Assembly: GCF_003590775.1 (NCBI RefSeq)
Contig: NZ_QYUM01000003.1
Location: 808,501-872,500, forward strand
DNA length: 64,000 nucleotides
Direction: 5' to 3'
Source: Sphingomonas cavernae
Lineage (GTDB): Bacteria; Pseudomonadota; Alphaproteobacteria; Sphingomonadales; Sphingomonadaceae
The number at the start of each line of letters is the position of its first letter. The first letter of the stretch is position 1. The notes below the pieces were generated by a model. The model was not told where the DNA came from and ran no database searches. It saw nothing but the letters and a program-made list of their open reading frames with translations. This document shows, one piece after another, positions 37,179-46,358 of this stretch. Position numbers and translations under genes: made by a program.

Positions 37179-38957
37179 ATGGAAGCCCGCAGCCCCGCGC
37201 GTTCCTTCCGGTCGCGTGACTGGTTCGCCGATCCGGCCCGCAGCGACATGACCGCGCTCTATCTGGAGCGCTTCATGAACTATGGCATCACGCCCGTGGA
37301 GCTTCGTTCAGGGCGACCTATCATCGGTATTGCGCAGACGGGAAGCGACCTGTCTCCCTGCAACCGCATCCATCTGGAACTTGCGCGACGCGTGCGCGAC
37401 GGAATCCGCGATGCCGGCGGCATCGCGATGGAATATCCGGTCCACCCGATCTTCGAGAATTGCCGTCGGCCGACCGCGGCGCTCGACCGGAACCTTTCCT
37501 ATCTGGGGCAGGTCGAGATCATGCACGGCTATCCCATCGACGCCGTTGTGCTGACCACCGGCTGCGACAAGACGACGCCCGCGGGCATCATGGCGGCCAC
37601 CACCGTCGATATCCCCGCGATCGTGCTTTCGGGCGGACCGATGCTCGACGGCTGGCACGAAGGCGATCTCGTGGGCTCAGGCACCGTCATCTGGCGCAGC
37701 CGGCGCAAGTTGGCTGCGGGGGAGATCACCGAGGAAGAATTCCTCGATGCCGCCTGTGCGTCGGCCCCGTCCGCCGGGCATTGCAATACCATGGGCACGG
37801 CTTCGACGATGAACGCGATTGCTGAGGCGCTGGGATTGTCGCTCCCCGGCTGCGCGGCGATCCCTGCGCCCTATCGCGAGCGCGGCCAGATCGCCTATGA
37901 GACGGGCCGCCGCATCGTCGAGATGGCTTATGAAGACCTGCGGCCCTCGAAGATCCTGACGCGGCAGGCATTTCTCAATGCGATTGCGGTCACGACCGCT
38001 ATTGGCGGCTCGAGCAACGCCCAGCCGCATATCGTCGCGATGGCGCGCCACGCGGGACTGGAGATCAGGCCCGAGGACTGGATGGGGGCCTATGACCTGC
38101 CGCTGCTGGTCAACATGCAACCCGCAGGCAAGTATCTCGGCGAACGATTCCATCGCGCAGGCGGCGTGCCCGCTGTGATGTGGGAGCTGCTTGAGAAGGC
38201 CAGGATCGACGGCGGCTGCCTGACCGTCACCGGCCGGAGCATCTCTGAAAATGTCGCGGAGCGCGAGGCGTGCGACCGCGAGGTGATCCTCCCCTATGAT
38301 GCACCACTGCGCGAGCGCGCCGGCTTCCTCGTCCTCAAGGGCAACTTGTTCGATTGTGCGATTATGAAGACCAGCGTGATCTCGGAAGAGTTTCGCACGC
38401 GCTATCTTTCGGTGGCCGGGCGCGAAGGGGTCTTCGAGGGCCGGGCGATCGTCTTCGACGGGTCGGACGATTATCACCACCGGATCAATGATCCCGCGCT
38501 CGACATCGACGAGAATTGTATATTGGTCATCCGCGGATCAGGGCCGCTGGGCTGGCCGGGCTCCGCCGAGGTCGTCAACATGCAACCGCCCGATACGCTG
38601 ATCCGCCGGGGCATCATGAGCCTGCCGACCCTCGGCGACGGACGCCAGTCGGGCACGTCGGACAGTCCCTCGATCCTCAACGCATCGCCCGAAAGCGCGG
38701 CGGGCGGCGGGCTGGCCTGGCTGGCTACGGATGACATCATCCGCATCGACCTTAACACCGGTCGCTGTGATGCGCTGGTGGCGGAGGACGAGATCGCGCG
38801 CCGTCGCGCCGAGCCGCCACCGCCCGTGCCAGCGAGCCAGACGCCGTGGGAAGAGATCTACCGCGAGAAGACGGGACAACTCGCCGACGGCGCGGTGCTC
38901 GAAATGGCGCTCAAATATCGGGCGACATCCGAGCGGACGCCGCGGCACAACCATTGA
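37179..38957 (+). CDS. xylD: D-xylonate dehydratase (IlvD/Edd family)
   Basis: 592 residues from the ATG at 37179 preceded by GGAGGAT. Third step of the Weimberg route: D-xylonate to 2-keto-3-deoxy-D-xylonate. Sequence is very close to Caulobacter XylD over its whole length as I recall it (RSRDWFADP, MTALYLERFMNYGITPVELRSG, IAQTGSDLSPCNRIHLEL, terminal PRHNH). Iron-sulfur and metal cysteines are visible in SPCNRIH, TTGCDKTTP and AGHCNTMGTAST. It is transcribed apart from the other xyl genes, converging on the aldose epimerase 21 bases downstream. Confidence 0.97.
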   Translation: MEARSPARSFRSRDWFADPARSDMTALYLERFMNYGITPVELRSGRPIIGIAQTGSDLSPCNRIHLELARRVRDGIRDAGGIAMEYPVHPIFENCRRPTAALDRNLSYLGQVEIMHGYPIDAVVLTTGCDKTTPAGIMAATTVDIPAIVLSGGPMLDGWHEGDLVGSGTVIWRSRRKLAAGEITEEEFLDAACASAPSAGHCNTMGTASTMNAIAEALGLSLPGCAAIPAPYRERGQIAYETGRRIVEMAYEDLRPSKILTRQAFLNAIAVTTAIGGSSNAQPHIVAMARHAGLEIRPEDWMGAYDLPLLVNMQPAGKYLGERFHRAGGVPAVMWELLEKARIDGGCLTVTGRSISENVAEREACDREVILPYDAPLRERAGFLVLKGNLFDCAIMKTSVISEEFRTRYLSVAGREGVFEGRAIVFDGSDDYHHRINDPALDIDENCILVIRGSGPLGWPGSAEVVNMQPPDTLIRRGIMSLPTLGDGRQSGTSDSPSILNASPESAAGGGLAWLATDDIIRIDLNTGRCDALVAEDEIARRRAEPPPPVPASQTPWEEIYREKTGQLADGAVLEMALKYRATSERTPRHNH

Positions 38958-38978
38958 TGCGCTGGCTTTTCGCTGCCT

Positions 38979-39839
38979 CTACAGGCGTTCGACGGCGATC
39001 CGCATCGACACTGTGCCACACTCACCCGGTCGCAGCATCGGCATCTCCTCTTCCGGACGGTTGAGCGCATCGGGCATGTGGTTGACGGGTTCGACGCAGA
39101 AATAGTCGCAGTTCGGCGGGATAAAGACATGAAGCCAGTCGAGCCCGGCGGAGGCGGTCATCCTGATGGTCATGCCCGCGTCGGTGATGTCCAGGCTACG
39201 CTCCCACGCTTCATGGCAATGATCGACCAGCGTCTCACGGCGGACGCGCGGGCGCGATCGCCAATCGGCGAAATGGTCGGGCGCTGCTCGGTGCGTCGGC
39301 AGGCAATCGTCATCCGCCAACCAGACAGCGCCAAGCGCTGCGCGCAGCCGCGTGTGATCGCTGAGTGGGAATGCGGGATGAAAACCAAGGCCGGCGGGCA
39401 TCGCCGTGTCGTCGAGATTTTCAAGCGACAGGGTGAAGTCGACGCCGTCGTCGCCCAATGTGATCCGCTGTTCCGCCCGGTAGCGCCAGGGCCATGCCGG
39501 GCCGCCGTCATGCTCGTGCCGCATCAAGACGCTGACGGGGTCCTGATCGACGACATCCCACTGCGCCTGCCATCCGACGCCGTGAAGCGCGTGCGGATGG
39601 GATCCGAAGTTGAGCGGGACGCGCACCTCTCGTCCTTCCAGCACGAATCGTCCCCGCGCAATGCGATTGGCGTAGGGCAGAAGCGGAAAGCATGCGCTGT
39701 CGAGCACATTGTCGATAGCCGCATCGCAGGCGCGCAGAACGCTATGCCCGCGGTAGTGCAATCCGGTCACAGCGCCACCCAGTTCCGGCTTCAACGCAAT
39801 CGCCCATGGACCCGCTGACACTGTCGTGATTACCCTCAT
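38979..39839 (-). CDS. Aldose 1-epimerase family protein
   Basis: 286 residues, ATGA overlap with the esterase upstream. Galactose-mutarotase-like fold: RIARGRFVLEGREVRVPLNFGSHPHALHG contains the substrate-binding Arg and His, LGFHPAFPL the second catalytic His region, and VFIPPNCDYFCVEPVNHMPDALN the C-terminal acid. It would interconvert alpha and beta anomers of xylose (or another released sugar) before oxidation by XylB. No signal peptide, so cytoplasmic. Last gene of the minus-strand xyl operon. Confidence 0.9.
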   Translation of the reverse strand: MRVITTVSAGPWAIALKPELGGAVTGLHYRGHSVLRACDAAIDNVLDSACFPLLPYANRIARGRFVLEGREVRVPLNFGSHPHALHGVGWQAQWDVVDQDPVSVLMRHEHDGGPAWPWRYRAEQRITLGDDGVDFTLSLENLDDTAMPAGLGFHPAFPLSDHTRLRAALGAVWLADDDCLPTHRAAPDHFADWRSRPRVRRETLVDHCHEAWERSLDITDAGMTIRMTASAGLDWLHVFIPPNCDYFCVEPVNHMPDALNRPEEEMPMLRPGECGTVSMRIAVERL

Positions 39840-41785
39840 TGGGCGATGGGAAGCTCAAATGGTCCGACTGGCAGCCCCGAGCCGTCGTACAGATTGCAGA
39901 CCGGACTGTCGGCCCAGCAGAAGCGTACGCGTTCGGCCGGCCCGCCGCGCGCGTCAAGAGTCACGCTGTCGCCCACCGCACCGGCATCGACGAAACGGCA
40001 GGTGCGCGCCGCGGCGTCGCACAACTCGAAACCAATGGGCCGCGCCGCGCTGTAGCTGACGAGCGCTCGTTCGACTTCGCCAAAGCGCACGATCACGCCT
40101 TCAGCAGCGCGCGTCGCAGAGAGTGGCCTTGGCCCCGATGGCGACAAAGCGGCTTCACCGTAGATCAGATGGCGCGCGGCGCGCGCGAGGCGGCGCGCGA
40201 GTTCCTGCTTGTTGGCAGGGTGAATATCGGTGCGCTCGCCGATATCGATCGTAACCGCAAGCGCGGCATTGCCGTCCGCCTCGACCGCCCGGCGTTGCGC
40301 CTCGCGCAGCCGGGCCGAACTGCTATCGGCGGGCGCTGCCGTCGCGGCGCCATAGCCGGCGATCTGAACGATCAGGAAGGGAAGGTCCGCACCGAAGCGC
40401 TGGCGCCAGTCGCGCATCAGGCCAGCCAGGCGAACGGCATAGCTGTCCGCGCGCTCCACATCGCTTTCGCCCTGATACCAGAGCGCGCCCTTGAACGCAT
40501 ATTGGCCGAGCGGTGCGATCATCGCATTGCCGATCGTCGAAAGTCCGCCGGTCGCCTCCCATGGCGTCCGCGGCGGATAGCCAGTCGCGGTCGGCACGGC
40601 GCGATAAAACCAGCCGGTGTCGAGGGGGAGGGCCGTACCGTCGGCGAGGTGCAGCGCACGCTTGCCGGCGGGACCTGTCATGCCGCCCGTGCCATAGGTG
40701 TCCAGCACGTTCACCGTGATGCTGTTCTCGCCCGGGCGGAGGAGGCCGGCGGGCAGCGCGTACTCGCGGTCGGCGCCGGGAGCGGACGTGTTGCCGATCG
40801 GCTGCCCGTTGACGAAGCTCTGGTCGACATCCTCGATACTGCCCAACCTCAGCGTCGCGCCACCCGCAGCCTGGGCGGCGGTCAGCATCACGCTCGTGCG
40901 ATACCAGAGCATTCCGTTGAAGCTGCCGAGACCGGCGTCCGGCCAGTTTTCCCACGGGGTGAAGGCGGGAACGGGTTTCCACATGCCGTCGACCGGCGTG
41001 CTCCAGGGCTCGGCGCCTGGTGCGTCGCCACTGCGCGCGCGCCACCATTTTTGCCACAGCGCGCCCCAGCGGGCGTTGCCGCGCTCTGGATCGGCCCGGT
41101 AGTCAGCGAGTACCGAGAGCGGCTCCTCAAGCCCCTCGATGCGGCGAAGCGCGGCCTCGTCCATCCAGCTCGAAATCGCCGAACCGCCCCAGGACGCGTT
41201 GACCAGTCCCATCGGGACCTTGACGGTCTTCCGCAACTCGCTCGCGAAGAAGTAACAGGCGGCGGAGAATTCGGGAACGGTTGCGGGCGAGGTGAGCTGC
41301 CATGATACCGGCCGCTTGAACCCGTCGATCGGAACGAGGCTTGTGTCGTTGGGCACGGTCATCATGCGGATATCGGAATCGGACGCGCCAGCGATTTCGA
41401 CGCGTGAATCGAGCGCGCGGTGGACCTGCAACACCATGTTGGACTGGCCCGAGCAGAGCCAGACATCGCCGATCAGAATGTCGTCCAGCTTTTGTTCGGC
41501 GCCCCCGGCGGTGCGGACCGTGAGGCGGTAGGGACCACCCGCCTTCATGGCGGGAAGGCTCGCGCGCCATTTTCCGTCGGCGCCTGCACGCGCTGTGGTT
41601 CGACTTTCGCCAAGCGCGATCGACAATCGCTCGCCCGGTGCAGCCTGGCCCCACAGCGCGACCGGTTTGTCGCGTTGGAGAACGGCGCGATCCTGGAAGG
41701 GATCGGCGAGCAGTCTGGGCGGGCTCGCCGCCGCCGTGGATGCGATCGGAAACGCCACCGCGACGGCGAGTATCGCCAGCCTCAT
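39836..41785 (-). CDS. Exported SASA-domain carbohydrate acetylesterase
   Basis: 649 residues from the ATG at 41785, overlapping the transporter stop; signal peptide about residues 1-21 (STAAAS). Sialate O-acetylesterase/SGNH fold with the nucleophile Ser115 in DVWLCSGQSNM and the catalytic Asp-His in RTDIHPANKQELARR near residue 560. The middle (about residues 290-390) is a beta-rich insert like a GH2 sugar-binding jelly roll, as seen in CE20-type acetylesterases. In a xylan locus it most likely removes acetyl groups from xylo-oligosaccharides rather than from sialic acid. The upstream open frame beyond 41785 only shadows the transporter. Confidence 0.88.
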   Translation of the reverse strand: MRLAILAVAVAFPIASTAAASPPRLLADPFQDRAVLQRDKPVALWGQAAPGERLSIALGESRTTARAGADGKWRASLPAMKAGGPYRLTVRTAGGAEQKLDDILIGDVWLCSGQSNMVLQVHRALDSRVEIAGASDSDIRMMTVPNDTSLVPIDGFKRPVSWQLTSPATVPEFSAACYFFASELRKTVKVPMGLVNASWGGSAISSWMDEAALRRIEGLEEPLSVLADYRADPERGNARWGALWQKWWRARSGDAPGAEPWSTPVDGMWKPVPAFTPWENWPDAGLGSFNGMLWYRTSVMLTAAQAAGGATLRLGSIEDVDQSFVNGQPIGNTSAPGADREYALPAGLLRPGENSITVNVLDTYGTGGMTGPAGKRALHLADGTALPLDTGWFYRAVPTATGYPPRTPWEATGGLSTIGNAMIAPLGQYAFKGALWYQGESDVERADSYAVRLAGLMRDWRQRFGADLPFLIVQIAGYGAATAAPADSSSARLREAQRRAVEADGNAALAVTIDIGERTDIHPANKQELARRLARAARHLIYGEAALSPSGPRPLSATRAAEGVIVRFGEVERALVSYSAARPIGFELCDAAARTCRFVDAGAVGDSVTLDARGGPAERVRFCWADSPVCNLYDGSGLPVGPFELPIAQ

Positions 41786-43191
41786 CCAGCCATTTCCTCC
41801 AGTTCGAGCCCGCGGGTCTCGTGAACCATTGCGCGCACGAAGAAGAAGGAGACGAGCGCCGAGAGCGCATAGAAGCCGTAGGTTACGACCAGTCCGATCG
41901 ATGCGGCGAGCGCGGGGAAGCTCACGCTGATCCCGAAATTCGCGATCCACTGCGCGAAGCCCGCGACCGCGAGGCCCGAGCCGCGGATCTGGTTGGGGAA
42001 CATCTCGCCAAGCATCACCCACATCACCGGGCCCCAGCTCAGGTTGAAGAAGATGACGTAGAGATTGGCGGCGATCAGCGCGACCGTGCCCGTCTGGTCC
42101 GAAAGCTTGAGGCCCCCGTCGACCAGCGCGCCGGTAGAGAAGCAGATCGCCATCACACCCAGCGTTACCGCCATCCCCGCCGATCCGATCAGCAGCAGCG
42201 GCTTGCGCCCGATCTTGTCGATCACGAGCACGGTGAACAGGCAGGCGAGAATCGAGAGCGAGCCCGAAAGGATGTTGATCAGCAGCGCGTCATTCTCGCT
42301 GAAGCCCACCGACTGCCACAGCACCGCACCATAGTAGAACACGATGTTGATGCCCACGAGCTGCTGGAAAACGGCAAGCCCGATGCCTGCCCAGACGATC
42401 TTGCGCACCTTGCCCGTCGACTTGTCGACAAGGTCCGAGAGCTGGGGGCGGTGGTGGTCGGCGGCGAGCGAGCCTTCGATCTCTTTCACCTTACGCGCGG
42501 CCTCGTCTGCGCCGAACAGACGCGTCAGAACAAGCGCCGCACGCTCCTTCTGCCCTTTTGCGACCAGGTAGCGGGGGCTTTCGGGGATGAAGAGCAGCGC
42601 GATGAAATAGACCGCGGCGGGGATCGCCTGCATCCAGAACATCCAGCGCCAGGCGGGATAGTCGAGCCACAGAATCGCCTGCGATCCGCCTGCCGAGGCT
42701 GCGAGCGCATAATTGGCCACGAACGCGCCGGTAAGACCGGTAATGATCATGATCTGCTGAATGCTCGACAGGCGGCCGCGGATGTTCGCGGGCGTCACCT
42801 CGCTGATATAAACGGGGGAGAGCACGCTCGCCGCACCCACGCCAAGCCCGCCGATGAAGCGCGCGATGATGAAGATCGCCGAAGAGCCCGCCGCGCCGGC
42901 ACCGAGCGCGCTGAGCAGGAAGAGGACGGCGGCGATCATCATCACGCTGCGCCGACCGATCATATCGGCAAGTCGCCCCGCCACGAAGGCACCAAAGGCG
43001 CAGCCGATGAGGATCGCACCGACATTGAAGCCCGTACCGAGCTTGCTGAGATCGAACGCCTTTTCCAGCCCGTCCTGCGTGCCGTTGATGACGCCGCTGT
43101 CGTAGCCGAACATGAATCCGCCGATGGTGGCGACCGCGACAATGGCCGCGATGAACGCGATGTTCACCTGACCCGTTGTATTTCTATCCAT
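41782..43191 (-). CDS. MFS sugar porter (XylE/GLUT-like), probable D-xylose:proton symporter
   Basis: 469 residues, 12 transmembrane segments, inner membrane. Sugar-porter signatures are complete: GGFMFGYDSGVINGT in TM1, RLADMIGRRSVM, RFIGGLGVGAASVLSPVYISEVTP, PESPRYLVAKGQ, FQQLVGINIVFYYGAVLWQ in TM7 and VIDKIGRKPLL. The QQLVGIN segment holds sugar-contacting glutamines of XylE. It lies between xylC and the acetylesterase in the xyl operon, which makes xylose the obvious cargo. A possible internal operator precedes it. Confidence 0.93.
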   Translation of the reverse strand: MDRNTTGQVNIAFIAAIVAVATIGGFMFGYDSGVINGTQDGLEKAFDLSKLGTGFNVGAILIGCAFGAFVAGRLADMIGRRSVMMIAAVLFLLSALGAGAAGSSAIFIIARFIGGLGVGAASVLSPVYISEVTPANIRGRLSSIQQIMIITGLTGAFVANYALAASAGGSQAILWLDYPAWRWMFWMQAIPAAVYFIALLFIPESPRYLVAKGQKERAALVLTRLFGADEAARKVKEIEGSLAADHHRPQLSDLVDKSTGKVRKIVWAGIGLAVFQQLVGINIVFYYGAVLWQSVGFSENDALLINILSGSLSILACLFTVLVIDKIGRKPLLLIGSAGMAVTLGVMAICFSTGALVDGGLKLSDQTGTVALIAANLYVIFFNLSWGPVMWVMLGEMFPNQIRGSGLAVAGFAQWIANFGISVSFPALAASIGLVVTYGFYALSALVSFFFVRAMVHETRGLELEEMAG

Positions 43192-43253
43192 CCTTGTCGG
43201 CTCCCTCCCGTTGTGCGCGCCATGGTTTTTTGTCTGGGCGCTTTGATTGCTTT

Positions 43254-44135
43254 TCAGTGTCCGATTGATATCGCTGTCATAGCCAGGCCCGGCACGTCAA
43301 CTCCGAACGAAAAAAGGTCCCCGGCATGGGGTTGCTCGATCAGTGCTGCGGGCGAAAGACCCTTGCGCGCAGTGGTTGTGTAGGCCGTGCGAAGATCATC
43401 GCCGCCAAAGGCGACTTTGGTCACATTGGCGACGGGAAAGCGGATAAATTCGAGCAATTCGCCTGCGGGCGAATAGCGCCGTACGCCCCAGCCTCCGAAC
43501 AGAGCGATCCAGAGACATCCCTCGCTATCCACTGTCGGCCCGTCGGGATAGCCGTCGTCCGGTGCGATGCGGGCAAATATTCGATGGCCCTTCAAGCTTC
43601 CGTCAGGGGCGACATCGAATGCGTGGATCGTACGCGCGAGCGTATCGACATGATAAAGGGTCGCGCCGTCAGGCGAGAAAGCCGGGCCATTGGTGATGGT
43701 GACCGGCGCAATGTCGGCGCGCGCAAGAGCTCCGCGATCGAGGCGGTAGACCTGTCCCGTGGGCGCAGCTTCCTTGTCGTCCATACTGCCGAACCACAGG
43801 CGCCCGGCTTGATCGACGGTCGCGTCATTGAGGCGGTTGTCCGGCACATCGGGCTCGACCTCGATTATCAAGTCGAACGTGCCGCCCAGCGGGTCGAAGC
43901 GGTGCAGGCCCGTATCCAGGCCCGTCATCAGCGTGCCGTCGTCTACGGGCAGGATCCAGCCGGGTTGCGCTGGCGCGGCCCAGCTCTCAAGCGCATCCGT
44001 CGCCGGGTTGAACCGATGAACCTGCGCGCGCTTGATATCGACGAACCAGAGCATACGGTCGGCAACCGACCAGCATGGGCCCTCGCCGAGCATGGCGCCC
44101 ACACTGCAAACCACTGCAGGTGCGCCGCGCATCAT
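43254..44135 (-). CDS. xylC: Xylonolactonase, SMP-30 family
   Basis: 293 residues; start ATG at 44135, or the adjacent ATG at 44132. Opens D-xylono-lactone made by XylB; cytoplasmic. SMP-30 propeller with GEGPCWSVADRMLWFVDIKR, NRLNDATVDQAGRLWFGSMDD, ITNGPAFSPDGATLYHVDTL and YPDGPTVDSEGCLW, containing the metal-binding Glu, Asn and Asp. Closely similar to Caulobacter XylC as recalled, including the final TTARKGLS region. The start lies 2 bases after the xylB stop, so the genes are translationally coupled. Confidence 0.95.
   Translation of the reverse strand: MMRGAPAVVCSVGAMLGEGPCWSVADRMLWFVDIKRAQVHRFNPATDALESWAAPAQPGWILPVDDGTLMTGLDTGLHRFDPLGGTFDLIIEVEPDVPDNRLNDATVDQAGRLWFGSMDDKEAAPTGQVYRLDRGALARADIAPVTITNGPAFSPDGATLYHVDTLARTIHAFDVAPDGSLKGHRIFARIAPDDGYPDGPTVDSEGCLWIALFGGWGVRRYSPAGELLEFIRFPVANVTKVAFGGDDLRTAYTTTARKGLSPAALIEQPHAGDLFSFGVDVPGLAMTAISIGH
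43266..43279. promoter_or_regulatory. Possible internal operator before the xylose transporter
   Basis: TGATATCGCTGTCA, a partial palindrome of the same family, sits in the last codons of xylC, 75 bases upstream of the transporter start. A TTGACG-like hexamer precedes it on the minus strand. It may mark an internal promoter; resemblance only. Confidence 0.3.
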
Positions 44136-44137
44136 CG

Positions 44138-44941
44138 TCAACGCCAGCCGGCGTCGACGAAATATTCGTGCCCGGTACACATCCGCGCATCGTCCGAAGC
44201 GAGGAAAAGCACGAGCGCCGCCACGTCGGCGGGCTCGATGCGCGCTTCAAGGCATTGCGCCGCCACAATCTCGGCCTCGCCCTCGGGCGTGTACCATTTC
44301 ATCTGGCGCGGGGTCTTCACATTGCCGGGAACGATCGTGTTGACGCGGATATTGTCGCGTCCCAGATCACGAGCAAGCGAGCGCGTCAGCCCCTCAATTC
44401 CCGCCTTGGCGGTCTGGTAAAGCACCAGATCGGCGAGCGCGAGGTGCCAGCTTATCGAACCGAAGTTGAGGATGACGCCACCGCCAGCCCGCTTCATCGA
44501 AGGGATCACCGCCTGCGCCGCGAAGAACAGGTGCCGCAGATTCACAGCAATCCGTTCGTCCCAATATTCAGGGGTCACATCGGCGATGGCATGGCGGTCA
44601 TCGTTGGCGGCGTTGTTTATCAGCACATCAATGCCGCCTAGATTTTCTTCGATCCTGGCGATGGTCGCACGCAGCGCCGCGACGTCGGTCAGGTCGCAAT
44701 GTTCGAAGCATGGCGCATCGACGGAGTCGATCGCCAGCCGTGCCGCAAGCGCCCGCGAGGGCGCATCCGCGATGTCGATAAAAGCGACGCGCGCGCCCTG
44801 GCGGACGAACGCCTCGACAAGGCCTTCACCTATTCCCGTGCCGCCGCCCGTCACCAGTATTCGCTTGCCCGCAAGGCTTGGATAGATGGCGCTCGTCGCG
44901 GCCAGCGTTGTCGTTCGCAGCAAGGATTCAGTCTCCGACAT
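44138..44941 (-). CDS. xylB: D-xylose 1-dehydrogenase, SDR family
   Basis: 267 residues from the ATG at 44941, which overlaps the end of the aldehyde dehydrogenase gene by 14 bases; a TTG at 44923 with GGAG upstream would give a shorter protein closer to Caulobacter XylB. Oxidises D-xylose to xylonolactone with NAD(P)+. Rossmann TGGGTGIGEG, NNAANDDRH, catalytic Ser in FGSISWH and the YQTAK Tyr-Lys pair are all present. The match to Caulobacter XylB extends through the substrate loop VPGNVKTPRQMKWYTPEGEA and the C-terminal GHEYFVDAGWR. First Weimberg step. Confidence 0.95.
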   Translation of the reverse strand: MSETESLLRTTTLAATSAIYPSLAGKRILVTGGGTGIGEGLVEAFVRQGARVAFIDIADAPSRALAARLAIDSVDAPCFEHCDLTDVAALRATIARIEENLGGIDVLINNAANDDRHAIADVTPEYWDERIAVNLRHLFFAAQAVIPSMKRAGGGVILNFGSISWHLALADLVLYQTAKAGIEGLTRSLARDLGRDNIRVNTIVPGNVKTPRQMKWYTPEGEAEIVAAQCLEARIEPADVAALVLFLASDDARMCTGHEYFVDAGWR

Positions 44942-46358
44942 AGACGGTCTTGGTCTGAGTGTAGAATTCGATCGCGGCAAAGCCCTGCTCGCGCGCGCCG
45001 TAGCTTGATTTGCGCGTACCGCCGAAGGGGACATGATAGTCGACGCCGGCGGTGGGCAGGTTGACCATCACCATCCCCGCGCGGACATTGCGACGGAAGT
45101 CGCGCGCATGTTTCAGCGAGGTGGTGACGATGCCCGCCGACAGCCCGAATTCGCCCTGATTGGCGATGTCGAGCGCTTCCCCGTAGCTTTTGACGCGGAT
45201 GGTGCTGGCGACGGGGCCGAACACCTCTTCATTGTTGATCCGCATCCTGGGATCGGTATCGGCGATCACCGCGGGGCTCATGAAATAGCCCGGCGTCGCA
45301 AGGCTCAGCGCTTCGCCGCCCGTCACTAACCGCCCGCCCTCCTCGGTGGCGATCTGGACATAGCGCAAATTCTGCTCGAACTGGCTCTCGCTTGAGGCGG
45401 GACCGAGCTGGGTCGAGGGATCGAGCGCATTGCCCACCTTGAGCGAAGCCGCGCGTTCCGCGAGCGCGGCGACGAAACGGTCGTGGATGCCGTCCTGGAC
45501 GATGATCCGGCTCGACGCGGTGCAGCGCTGGCCGGTCTGGAAGAAGGCGCCATCGAGCGCGATCGCGACCGCACGGTCGAGATCGGCATCGTCGAGGATG
45601 ACGAGCGGGTTCTTACCGCCCATTTCGAGCTGAACGCGCGCCTGACGCGCGATCGCTCCCATGCCGACCTTCGCGCCTACGCCTTGCGATCCGGTGAAGG
45701 AGACGCCGTCGATATCGGGGTGGTCGACGATCGCCGAGCCGACGCCGCCGGTGCCCAGAACCATGTTGAACACGCCCGCGGGCGCTCCCGACTCGTGAAT
45801 GATCGTCGCCAGCGCATGCGCGATTGCGGGCGTGGGGTTGGCGGGCTTGAGCACGACCGTATTGCCGAAGGCGAGCGCGGGGGCGGACTTCCATGCGGGG
45901 ATCGCGATCGGGAAGTTCCACGGCGTGATCAGCCCGTACACGCCGACCGCCTCCCGATAGGTTGAGACATCGAGTCCCGGTCGCGTCGATTCGAGGGTCT
46001 GACCGTGGCGACGCAGCGCCTCGCCCGCAAAATATTTGAAGATGCGCGCGGCACGCATCACCTCGCCGGTCGCCTCGGCAAGGGTCTTGCCCTCCTCACG
46101 CGCCAGCAACTCGCCCAATTCCTTGGCGCGTGCCATCACCGTTGCGCCGACCTTGTCGAGCAGGTCCGAGCGCACTTCGGGCGATGCCGAGGCCCACCCC
46201 GGAAAGGCCTTGCGTGCGGCCTGGACCGCTTGGTCGACCTCGGCCGCGCCGCCATCGGGGAAATGCGCGACGACCTCGTCGGTATTCGAGGGGTTGATGC
46301 TGGCGTTCGGCGCATCTGCGCTGACCGCCTCGCCGCCAATGAAATGGGTGAGTTTCAT
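44928..46358 (-). CDS. xylA: Alpha-ketoglutarate semialdehyde dehydrogenase, ALDH family
   Basis: 476 residues from the ATG at 46358 (GAAAGAAGG upstream), overlapping the xylX stop by ATGA. Final Weimberg step: 2,5-dioxopentanoate to 2-oxoglutarate with NAD(P)+. ALDH motifs: [22 protein letters not shown], the Rossmann FTGSQGVG, catalytic Glu in LEMGGKNP and Cys in [11 protein letters not shown]. The symbol xylA is used in the Caulobacter sense and must not be confused with xylose isomerase. Close paralogues oxidise succinate semialdehyde or betaine aldehyde, but position in the xyl operon decides the role. Confidence 0.93.
   Translation of the reverse strand: MKLTHFIGGEAVSADAPNASINPSNTDEVVAHFPDGGAAEVDQAVQAARKAFPGWASASPEVRSDLLDKVGATVMARAKELGELLAREEGKTLAEATGEVMRAARIFKYFAGEALRRHGQTLESTRPGLDVSTYREAVGVYGLITPWNFPIAIPAWKSAPALAFGNTVVLKPANPTPAIAHALATIIHESGAPAGVFNMVLGTGGVGSAIVDHPDIDGVSFTGSQGVGAKVGMGAIARQARVQLEMGGKNPLVILDDADLDRAVAIALDGAFFQTGQRCTASSRIIVQDGIHDRFVAALAERAASLKVGNALDPSTQLGPASSESQFEQNLRYVQIATEEGGRLVTGGEALSLATPGYFMSPAVIADTDPRMRINNEEVFGPVASTIRVKSYGEALDIANQGEFGLSAGIVTTSLKHARDFRRNVRAGMVMVNLPTAGVDYHVPFGGTRKSSYGAREQGFAAIEFYTQTKTVYVGD

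Noticed and set aside
41638-43383. 581-codon open frame antisense to the esterase and xylose transporter
   Set aside because: No recognisable domain and no start signal; it crosses two well-supported genes on the minus strand.
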